DNA from: Podila epigama
Taxonomy: Eukaryota > Mortierellomycota > Mortierellomycetes > Mortierellales > Mortierellaceae
Length of the DNA: 18,109 bases
Reading direction: 5' to 3'
Assembly (NCBI GenBank): GCA_015679605.1
Contig: JAAAVE010000490.1
Span: 1-18,109, forward strand
In this document: positions 1 to 10,397 of the stretch, one piece after another
Layout of the letters: each line of letters begins with the position of its first letter
Numbering within the stretch: the stretch's first letter is position 1
The notes under the pieces: generated by a model
Database searches by the model: none
What the model was told of the DNA's origin: nothing
The model's input: only the letters and a program-made list of their open reading frames with translations
Position numbers and translations under genes: made by a program

Positions 1-190
1 TTTTTCTTTTTTTTCTGTCTTGTCGCTTTTGTATCCCTTCTCCATTTGATACCCTACAGCACTATTCTGTTGACAAACGAATAAAGTTGAAAGAAAAAAC
101 CTCCATGGAATAAAGAAAAAAAAAAAAAAAAAGAACGAGAATCACAAAGTTGAACCAGAATCTTTTGAAACAAATTTTTCTTTTTTTCAG

Positions 191-196
191 TTTATT
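191..196 (-). terminator. Candidate poly(A) signal of the EPG5-like gene
   Basis: The minus strand reads AATAAA about 40 nt after the stop codon at 235-237. It is followed by A-rich and T-rich tracts that run to the start of the window. Position and sequence fit a eukaryotic polyadenylation signal; the cleavage site is not determined. Confidence 0.5.
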
Positions 197-234
197 TTTA
201 CCAAAATTGCTCGTGGAAACTACGTTTTTAATTG

Positions 235-3200
235 TTATGCAAAGTAATCATCCTGTTGATAAAACCTGTTCAAGAGTTCCGAGAGGAGATCACTCGCTTC
301 CAGAATCCGGAATCGACGGTCTTTGACTTGTTGAACCGCCCATTGGAAATCTACAAGACCTTCATGCTGTGTCCCATATTGAAGACGAAGACGTTGTAAG
401 GTCGGGTTGTTATGAAGCGTAGCAGTGTCGAGTGGATGATGATGCTGAGGATCGTGGTGATGGGATGTGTAGTATTTTCTTTGAGTTGACAAGAGTTCCC
501 TCATTTTGGATAATGAGGTAGCAGCACCAGGAACGGTGCTATTACTACCACTGGACGGGTCATGACTGAATCGATCATACAGCAATAATGAGCTTGCACT
601 GTCATCCCAGCTACTGCTACTCGAAAACCGTGAATGCTGAGCGTTTTGATGACGAACGGATGAATTCCTCTTGTGCGTTTGCAGATTCGACAAGGCAGAA
701 GGGGCTGACGATGAGAGATCTTTCGACAATGTTCGTCCAGAGATTGAATTACGTTGACGATGATGATGAAAGGCTGGTACGCCCGAGTGTAAAGTGGAAG
801 TTGACCCCGATCGCTCGTGGTTAGAAATACGTGATGATGGTGATGGTGATGGTGCTGGTGATGATGACGACGACGATAATGGCCGTTGAGGATTCAAAGG
901 TGAAGGAGAAGGGGTTGAGGGCGTCAATGAAGGTAGAATGGTTCGCTTCACAAACCCCAATGGTGAAGAAGATGCGCTCGATATTGAAAACGAAGCTGGC
1001 GGCAATAACCCAAAGGCGATGGATGATGACATGGCTAAAGGTCCAAGACTTGACCCTTGACGACCCAATGCAGAGTTCTCCTCTGAGGTTGACAAAGGAA
1101 GGTGCGAAAAAATAGCCGCATAGTCCTTGTTCTTGACAGGGAGTTGTTCCAATGTCTCGATTAACACTGCAGTCGTAGTTGCGTCCTTCTTTTTGAACGC
1201 ATCCCCTTCAGCAGCACCACCAGCACCACCACCACGTTCATTCTCATGGCTGACCTTTCTATTGCGTCGCCAAGCCAAGACGCCTGATGAACTAGTCTCC
1301 GAATCTTGATGGATCGAGACTCCCTTGTCTGCCAACCGGACCACGAGATACGTGTAAACGATTCGCACAACGAGTCGAAACTTTGTGTCAAAACTAGAAC
1401 GTGTGCCCATGCCAATAGAGCTCAACATGCCTTTACTTGGATCTCTGTCCTGACACCATACTTCCAACGTTTGACAGACTTTTACCAAAGACTTTAAGAA
1501 CCGACTTTGCAACACGCTACATGTAACGAGAAGAAGGACAAGGAGAAAATGGGAGTGAAAAATAGTTCATGAAGGTGCCGGTTTGACCAAAAAAAACAAC
1601 AACAACAATCTACTCACCTGTGGACAGATTCTTTGGCAACCAAGCGCAAAAACATTCTCAAGAGTAGCAACGACTGGTAGGCTTTCCATGGTTCAATCGC
1701 TTGCATATCGACCTTTGAAATCACTTGCGCCAACTCTTGGCCCAATTCCAATACTTGGTCAAAATCTTGACTAGCCTCACAGATCTCAAGGTGTTGTAAG
1801 AACAATCCATAGATGGTTAGGATCGATCCTTGCTTCAATGCCTCCTCCAGGAACTCTTCTTTGCTCAACTCGGGTGCCTCCATTGTACTCTTCACTCTCA
1901 TCCATGAATCGCGCTGGTGTCCAGTCAATGACACATGTGTGTTCAGAGCACTTGACTCGTTTGAACAAGACACATGGCCTGTTCCTTGCATGGCTAGTGA
2001 GCCCTGAATGCCTTGCTCGTTATGCACAAAGGATGAAAAAATTGAGGTTGATCTGTGGAGTCCTCGAACATCGGATGATCCTTGTGCACCTTCCCATAGC
2101 CAAAATTCTCGCTCAATGGCTTCCTCCAATAAATTCACCATGGCCGGTATTGAATTCACTTTGAGACATACACTGCGGACGATATCTAGTTGGATAACCT
2201 CAACCTCTGATACCATCCGCTTTAGGCCGTAAAGGACAATCTCGAACGACCCTTCTCGGGCATTTGACGCCGGTGATGCCATTGACGGCGATGGTGAGGG
2301 TGAAAATGAATGTGGGCCTTTGCAAAACTGATTCAAAATCCCTACGAGAGCCAAGACTGCGCGATGAATCGGAATGTGTCGCGTCTGTTCACGGTCTCCT
2401 GCAATTATATCCAGAACATGTCCCAGATGAGTCAATAGCATGGGTACATCGCTCATTCGAAAGTTCACACTTTGTGAATCCTCTGCAGATGATGATAGAT
2501 GCGCCTGGACCAGCTGTAGAACATACTCAAAGTAAATCAAAACGCGGTCAACAACTACAACCGGCGCCCTAGCCTCGCTTCCCTTTTCTTCAGTGAGTGC
2601 TGCTGCTCCTTGAACGCTAGCTTCATCCTGATCATCTCTCCCATCCTCCTCCTCCTCCACAAACGCATTCAAATCCGTCCTTTCCAAACCGACCGCCAAT
2701 CGCATCCAATGTAGCAACACACCCAAGGGGCTCGAGAAACTGTCCCATGATCCGACAACAGCCCAATAATGCGCAAGTTCACTGACATGCTCCTGAAGGA
2801 TCCGTTGATCCAATCTTGTCCAGTCTGTGGCGCCAAATACCACAGTCCACAACCGATCCAGTATCTGTTCCCGCATCACCACATCATTTCCTGCCACGAG
2901 TTGTACATCTTGGAGAACCACCAGTCCAAGTTTCAAAAATGCAGTCTCGGTCACTTCATGCCAGCAGCCAACAAGATTGTCGAGTCGACGCGGTCGCAGG
3001 TCTGAATCCACCTTGTCCAACAGGTCTGTAAAGATATACGTCCAGACCTCGATCCTTGTTTCTTCACTCACTTTGGCCACAACAGAAAGAATCCGTTGTA
3101 CTTGCTTCGCTCGCCATTCGAGACCCTTCCACTCTATCCTATGAAAATGTTGGTGAATCAACATGATCTGGTTCACTGATCCACCTCCGATGGCACTCTG

Positions 3201-6200
3201 CTCTATCAGATCCAGATAGAATCCAAACAGAGCCTCCATGAAAACTGCATTGTCTCGGTATCGATTCACGATAGCGTCCATCATCTTGGAAACAATGCCC
3301 ACAAAGGCAAACACTATCCGACTGGCCCCTGATTGTTGCCTCTGGAACTGGAGCTCGCCTACGGCTCGATCTGTGAGACAAGAGAGCCAAGGTTGAAAGA
3401 CTAACAGAGTATCATGCCAGATTCGACATTGACTCATGTCAATCAATTCGAGCCCTGAAGAAGAGCGTGTCCTGTTTTCCTTGTGATCAACAGGAGCGTC
3501 ATCACGTAAACCATTATTGCCAATGTTTGCTGGAATATGACCATCGACCATCAAATGAGTGGAATATCCAATGTGCTCTGCAAATGACTTTAGCCACTGT
3601 GTTAGATACCGTTCTTCGCACAATAGTACTGTCAACAGGTTGGCAATGGAGACAACATAGCCATTGAATCGATCCAGAAGGTTACCAACAGCCATGTGGT
3701 TCTGGCATGCGGTAAAGTATTCTCCAAGGAACTTGATCAGATACCCTAGGTCATAATCCGAGAGTCCTACTGTCGTAGTTGTTGTTATCGTGTCCTTGAT
3801 CCTTCCCGACGCGATATCCGACAAACCGTTACCTCCACCACCTCCTCCTCCTCCATCAAGTAATGCAGGTACCAATCGTGGTTCAACGCCCAAGATCCTA
3901 ATAAAGTCTTCCAGAACCTCGGGTTCTAAACACTTTGTCCCACATGTGTCAAAGAGGATCCTCAAGTACTCCACATAATCCTGTTGCAAAAAATTGACAA
4001 ATAATGTCCCAGCCAGCTCTCGATGTGCCCTGATGATGGCGAGTCGGTCCCGGGTACTCATTTCTGTCGACTCTTGTACTTTTTCATCATTGTCCTGTTG
4101 TTGCTGTTGCGTTACCATGGCTGAAAATGCGACCTCATAAAAGGCTAATCGATCAAGGACTGAGAGTCCGTTTCCTGCCTCGGCCTCTGCTTTTGGGTCA
4201 GCCCCCGCCCCTTCCATTTCCACTGCTTTCTCATCTGTACCACGAATTAATGGTTGTCCCAAGGCCCACGCCTGAACATCAAACTGACGCAAGAGTCTGT
4301 CCTTGGAAGACAAGGTGTAGTCCTTAAAGGTAGCGATCCGTCTGTATAACCGGACAAAATGTTTAGGCAACGCTGCAGGGTAAAAAGTCTTGCTCATGAG
4401 CGTAATACGGAAATCATTGGTCTTCATGAAATCCAGAATGGGTTCCGTTTGCGCTGGGTCCTTTGACACGACACGCATCCCAAGTGTCTCTACAATCGAA
4501 TGGAGGACAACAAGCGCGGGCGCATACTCTTGAGCGTCTTCAAGCAGTTCCTCAAGGAGATAAAAAAAGCTTTTGACAGCAACATCATGTAGGCGTGCTC
4601 GGTCCTTGAGAGTACAGCCCTCTTGTTCAAGTCGTGTCAACAGGTCTTGAATGACTTTTTCAATCTCCATCGTTGCCACACAAAGACCTGGATGAATGCC
4701 ACCGACTCTCATGGCTCTTGCCCGTTCTCGGTTTTCAACCATCGAGATCTTCACTTGCTCATTGACAACAATCTCTTCATATCTGAGCTCGATCATCGCT
4801 GGCTTCTTGCACAACATCGTCGGTGTAGTGTCGCACGCAATATCCAGTCGAGACGTCTTTACCTCGTTGTGATAGAGCGCTGCCAGCTCCTTCAAATAGG
4901 ATGTATCCAGATGCTCATAGGCTTCGCTTGTATCCTTGAAGGTTTTGCAAAACGCCCGCATAGATTTCGAGGCATGACCAAAGAGAGACTTTGCTGTCGA
5001 GTGTTCATCCACCAACGGAACAACGACTGTCTGCCGAGGACAATGAATCTCTGGCTTTGGCTTTGCGTGTCGGACAAGTGAGTTGCTGATCTTTTGTTCG
5101 TGCCAGGCATGGCTATGTTTGCGAACGATGCGCGAAGAGTATCCATGGGAGTGATTCGGTGCCCGTGATGATCCTTTGTTGGCTTGCCCTGGAAGAGATG
5201 ATGATGTAGATGAAGGTGTGATGATCGTGGAAAACCCGGTATCACCACGGCGCGCTGTTTCCTTCTCCTGGACAAGTACATCCCGCCACAGTTCAGGATT
5301 GCATTCGAGAGGGTCTGGTAAACGACAAGTTGCCAGCCGCTGAGGCATGAGATCCTTGCGGATCCTTTTCAAATCAATATCGGATGTCAACAGGAGCGGC
5401 TCATTGATCCAACCATAGAGTGCAATATAAAACTCGTGCAGACTTGTGAGTGATTCGGCCAAGGATGGATCGCGCTCCTGGATCGCATTCCTGGCTTGCG
5501 CACCAATGAAAGAATATGTCTTTTGAAGTCGATCCTTGAGCTGCTCCACCAATTCTGGATGTGTCTCCAAAAATTTGAAGCCATAAAAAACAACAGTGGG
5601 TTGCTGCTGCTGTTCGACATGCCCAAAGTACAAGTGAAAGAACATTTGCCAAAAGAGTGGAAGCAAATACGTCTCAAAGGGCAAGATCAACAAGTGTTGA
5701 GCCCAACGCCAGATAGCAAAGTTCTGTAGAGTCTTGCGGGATGGTATACCAAGTGTCTTCATAACTGCTTTGATGTTACCTGGTACCTTCACTTCATCAG
5801 GATGTTGTTGGTAAAAAGTCCCAACCTTGAGCCGCATGTCGCGTTCCAGTTGCGTCTCGACTAAAAGAACAGAATACGCGAACCAAATCGAATGGGTTTC
5901 CACCGCGGCCTGTTGTGTCACCAGAGTCGTAGCAAAAGATCGAATGGACCAGGTCCCCATGAGCAGGCTTGGGTCGTTTGAGCCTTGGGGCACTGGCAAG
6001 GCCTTCAAGAGGCGGCTCGGGAGCAAATCCATGACCTTGTCTAGGCTCGGTTGAGCCATGCCCATGATCTCGGCCGACATCCCTGGCGCACGGCGAAATC
6101 CAATAGATAGCAGGATCTGCTGCTCTGTCAAGGCATCCTTGATAAATGTATCGAGACCCAACTCGAAGCAATAGAGACAGATACTATCCATGACTTGCAC

Positions 6201-9200
6201 GTACTCTTGATGCGCCATCCAATCCTTTTGAGAAAATACCGCCGACAACCAGAACTGCAAGATTTTTTTGTCAAGAGTGTTGTATGACCATATCCTGCCT
6301 TCTTCAAGATGCACTTGTATCAGAGCCGAGATCGCAGTTAGCTCCGAGGGTATACTTTTGGCAGACAAGTTGCGATTCTTTGCAAATTGAATCCCAGCCA
6401 TGGCCAACATGGGGTCCTGTTTCCAATTCGACATTTCGCGCAGTAGGAGCCCTAGTTTGGCAGCATGGGCAGATACGTCTGCGGCAGAGAATATGATGGG
6501 TGGTACCAACTTTGCCAATAGCTCCAAGAAAACCTGACTTGCTCCTGCTTGTAGGATACCTGTAAGAATCCTCCATCCGTCGGTCAAAAACTGATCAGGG
6601 TCTCGACTTGAGCCTGTCAAGAGAAACTGTACCGTATTCACAAAGGAGAATTGGCCTTGACTAAAGAGTGCATACTTTGCCAAGCCAGGATCAGCGACAT
6701 GAAGCCTCGATTCCTCCACGACCGAGAGTGGTGCCAACTCTGACGGTCGGATCTGGTGCAACATGGTCCAGCACCAATCCATATACGATTTTATGACCGC
6801 CTGTTCTGGCGTGAGGTGGATGCCCGAATGTGCTGCAAGATTGACCATGGCCTGAGGGAGGTTTGATGTGAGCGCAGATACGAGCTTATTCTCTGGTGAG
6901 GATGGGGTTGTGGCATGCGTTGTGACAGATGCTTTTGACAATGGGAGGTCTGACTCGCTCGAAGTGTTGTTGATGAAGTGAATGCAAATGTCAGCCATGA
7001 CCAGCGTCAACTCCTTTCTCATTTCATCCGACACATATCCATCTCTGCGGCCATTGGTATTATCTATTGACCATTGCCAAGCAATGCTATACGTAAGTAG
7101 CCTTTTTTTTCGTGTGTGTGCGTGTATTGCCTCGAATCCTGACTTGTAGTTCGCTGCCAATCTTGTGAAGATATTTATACATATATAAACGAGAACATAA
7201 AGCAACAAACTAAACAAAAAAAAATATGCCGTACCTTCAGCAGCCCATGATAAATGTCTAAAGACATATCGTGCAAACGTTGACTGATAACTACCGAGTG
7301 GAGGAACTTGAAGAAACTTTTTAAGAATCACAAAGTCGTTACTGGTCAGGACCCAGTCAGTCAATGGGAGCTCACGGAAGAGATAGAGTGCCATATCACC
7401 CATCTGTGAAAAGTATTGCTCCACAAAGAGTAAAGCAAAAGAAATTGAGCGCGGTGAGGCGTCACAAATCGAGCCAAGAATCTCTCGCGTCGGCTTTGAA
7501 AGTTCGCCTCGGATATCACTGTCAAGAAACGCAACGTCCAACAAGAGAAAGACAACCGTAGATGTAAAGTTGTACTCTAGCAAAGCGTGCTTGCTCATGT
7601 GCGAGAAGGACTCGTTCTGATGTCGTGATATTGCCATTGCTGCTAGAGCATTGAGTAAAAAAATGGCCTCTCCAGGGTTCTTTCCGATAGTGTCACGTAG
7701 TAAGCTCGGCACCGGGTCGGATGTGAGCGACGACTCTGGGTTGACCATCCAGTCATCAATGCAACTGAAAGCAATCTTTTCGAGTGTTACCGCCAGTGTG
7801 GAAGTTGACACAAATTTGAAAGGAATGGAAGGGATAAAAGTCCAGAGTCCCAGGCCTGGCAATGCAATCAATGCATCTGTGACATTGGTCAATAAGCGGT
7901 CCACCTCTATTTGAATTAATGTGCTGGTTACACATGAGCGAAAGCGACGAGTCTTTTAGTAAATGGAGTGATAATATGTAACTTGTGTGTATGTGTGTGT
8001 GTCTGAATGAGCGAGTATGTATGCAAGTGCGCAAGTGTGGGTCGACGGAGACTAATGACTTACGTTTGGTTCGAATGTGATGTGTTGGACTGAGTGTCCA
8101 GATTCCGGTTGGACGAGATGGGTCCGAGAACGAGGAGATGGTCCCCAAGAATCTGGGACAATTGACATAGCAGCTGAGCAATCCGCTTGGAGACGACGGG
8201 GAACTTTGTGAAGCGTTCGAGTGCATGAATGATAATGTCAAAGAGGTGGTGTGTTGCAGCCAGCAACTTGAACGACGTCCGTTCCGAAAGCTCTATCTGG
8301 TACAAGGAACCATCCTGTGTGTGCATATCTTTGTGTTCTATGAGCAGGCGATTGAAGAACAATGTGATGTCCATTTGGTCCAAGAGGGCAAGGTAATCAT
8401 CCTCGTCGAGGGAGGATCCTAGTTTGGTCACTGTGTCAATCTCGGTCGAAGCTGGTGCTTGTGTGATTGCTCGAATGGTCGCGGTGCCGCAGAGAATGAG
8501 CTGGAGAACGGTGAGGTAGTTGTCCTCAAAGTCATTTGTCCATACCTTGGGTGTCTCGTACTGAATAAGGGTCGCTAATGGCCATTCTGCAAACCGAGAA
8601 GACTGCAAGGTCTGCAATACAAGGTATTCCCTATCCACAAAACCGCCATGTTCGAGTAGAGTTGTTCCAAGGAGAAGTATCCAATCGTGCGCTGTCCGCA
8701 ACACAGAGTTTGTCGAGGTCACTGTTGAGTCGTCTGCGGTGACAGATGGACTTTCAGATGTGTTCTTGTTGTCACTTGTCTGCTTTTGGTCTGATTCGGG
8801 GTCAAAGTCTGGTTGTCGACTGACAGACCGCTCAAACTGAAAGAACACGTCCAGGTACTGCCTGACTTGCAAAAGCTGCTGCGAATGAGCAAAAGTAAAG
8901 TGCTGCACTACTGCTGACAAGGATTTGTCCCATACGGCCTTTGCCAAAAACTCGGCAAGATGTTCCTGAATCCAAAGTCGACAGGCCGTTTCTTCGTACT
9001 GTAACTTGACCAACGATTTCGTCCGCTGTTTAAAAGCTCGATTCAGAGTCTTTTTGAGTTTTGCCGCGACATGCTCATCGTACTGTCCAACTTGATAAGA
9101 AAATGTGTGAGAGATGGAAGCGCCATCACCACAAGTTGCCTTGACCACATCTGTCTTTGTCTGGACTGTCCAAAGTTTGCTGGCGTAGCCTTTGGCCTTT

Positions 9201-9895
9201 TGCTGGAGACCAAAGGCAGCCAGTTTGGCTTGCTGGACAGCCTCATAGGCAACTTGATAGGCCCGAGTACGTTCGTACAGAGCGTTGGTCTGGGGTGTCC
9301 AATCGTTTCTGGTGCGGTTGGCCATGGCAGTGAGACGTTCTGGAAGTGTCTCGAGACTCTGGTTCCTGTACATGTCTCTTAGCTGCTGTGGGGACAATCC
9401 ATCCTGAGGCCTGATGAAACTCGGATTACTGGTAGGGTGGAGATGCTCTGTTCTTGTTTTGTGAGCGAGATGATGTGGGGTTGTCTGTGTGAGGTGTTGC
9501 AGTGGAGAGGAAGGTGCTGAAGAGTAGAGTTGTGGGTACGGGACATGGTGAGGATATGAGTGTAGTACGTTCCTGTCATTATGCAGAGTTGGGTAGGATG
9601 GTGATGGTGATGGTGCGGACGGTTCTGTGAGCGGGCTGCTGTGCGATAGCTCGGACGGGTCAGGACGCCAAGGCTGTATTCGAAAGAGAGATGATGATGA
9701 TGATGGAAACGAAGGTGGTGCTGAAGGTGGTGCTGACGGCGGTGCTGACGGAGGTGCTGTCGGTAGTGCTGTCGGTAGTGCTGTCGGAGGTGCTGAAGGC
9801 TGGAATGTATAGCTTCCTACTGACGTCGGAGGCGGTGGTATATCACTGAGGTTGGGGCTGAGGCTGGTTGGATAGAGTTCCTCATGGTCGTCCAT
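235..9895 (-). CDS. EPG5: EPG5-like autophagy tethering protein, about 3082 aa, four exons
   Basis: In animals EPG5 is a RAB7 effector that binds LC3 and syntaxin-17/SNAP29 SNARE complexes to drive autophagosome-lysosome fusion. Exons on the minus strand are 9895-8064, 7923-7235, 7063-1618 and 1516-235, with matching phases (9249 nt). ATG at 9895 follows an in-frame stop three codons upstream. Family signatures I recognise: a conserved N-terminal block with LWTVQTKT and CGDG (roughly residues 240-260); ALYLFRELPL (about 790); LYGWINEPL followed by the basic linker (about 1390); the core around ALYHNEVKTSRLDIACD (about 1570) through SKTFYPAALPKHF (about 1730); and the FIRILGVEP block (about 1880). 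Lineage-specific disorder: Pro/Ala-Pro repeats near residues 30-65, an eight-glycine run, an acidic EEEE segment and a Ser-rich stretch within the last 400 residues. Human EPG5 is about 2580 aa, so this one is longer, mainly through these inserts. Family call from remembered motifs, not a search; exact splice sites are inferred. Confidence 0.85.
1517..1617 (-). other. Intron 3 of the EPG5-like gene
   Basis: The donor is CACAG|GTGAGT and the acceptor TTACATGTAG|C, 101 nt apart, with a pyrimidine-rich stretch before the acceptor. Phase 2 on both sides gives an AGC serine codon at the junction, and the frame continues into the C-terminal exon (1516-235). Confidence 0.8.
7064..7234 (-). other. 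Intron 2 of the EPG5-like gene, in frame and stop-free
   Basis: The donor is GAAG|GTACGG and the best acceptor is GTCAATAG|AT, giving 171 nt (57 codons) with no stop in the host frame. It is called an intron because its translation breaks the conserved region after the FRHLSW motif, and because it is A/T-rich with T tracts. A CTTAC branch-like site lies upstream of the acceptor. An alternative acceptor at GGCAG|CGAAC (intron 7154-7234, 81 nt) also keeps frame, so the 3' boundary is uncertain. Confidence 0.6.
7924..8063 (-). other. Intron 1 of the EPG5-like gene
   Basis: On the minus strand the donor reads AC|GTAAGT and the acceptor AACCAG|C, 140 nt apart. A TACTAA branch-like site lies about 30 nt before the acceptor. 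Exon 1 leaves two bases of a codon and exon 2 supplies one, so the joined frame reads ...SNQTTLIQIEVDRLL..., which connects the two long minus-strand reading frames into one gene. The intron itself contains the in-frame stop that separates them. Confidence 0.8.
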
Positions 9896-10397
9896 GTGCT
9901 CTCAATTCTAACGAATGACACATTGACAATAGTCGAGTCAAGGACACATGCAAAAAAGGACAGTGCACTTTGTCAAGACATGCCATTATCAAACTTACAA
10001 TTGTATTGCGGTATTGCGGGTCCTTAAAATGAATAAATCTGTCAGGAGTAGAAAAGTGAAAAGTGAATGGACAGCTGTTGTAGAATGAGATTAGATGGAG
10101 TAAAAAGATGGTGTGAAGCAAAGAATGGAAAGTAAAAAAAAAGAAAAAATATCAATCCATCATCTGTGCACATGACATCAATACGTCGGTCCACCGCAGC
10201 AAATTCTCCTTTTTGGGGGGTGTCGCGTGAATGCTTGAATAGCAAGAATAGCATGAATGCGGGGATAGAATCTTTTGTATACACACACATTCACGCTTTT
10301 ACATTCACATCCATACACTCCGTACATCCATTACACTCATACACATCGTTCATATTCACATCCTCAGCGGCGCACAAGAAAGATTTAACACAACTAC
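9896..10397. promoter_or_regulatory. Divergent promoter region between the EPG5-like and HDAC8-like genes
   Basis: These 502 bp separate two divergent start codons, both fixed by in-frame stops just upstream (9902-9904 on the minus strand, 10386-10388 on the plus strand). The stretch holds A/T-rich runs near 10130-10150 and a CA/CAT-rich segment around 10280-10350. I see no clear TATA box on either side and no gene. Any shared regulation is inference from geometry only. Confidence 0.5.

Noticed and set aside
4623-5081. 152-codon plus-strand frame, and many other short frames opposite the EPG5-like exons
   Set aside because: They lie antisense to well supported coding sequence, have no recognisable motif, and are expected by chance opposite a long coding frame.
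8068-8076. GGTTCGAAT resembling a tRNA B box
   Set aside because: It overlaps coding exon 1 of the EPG5-like gene and no cloverleaf, A box or acceptor stem can be drawn around it.
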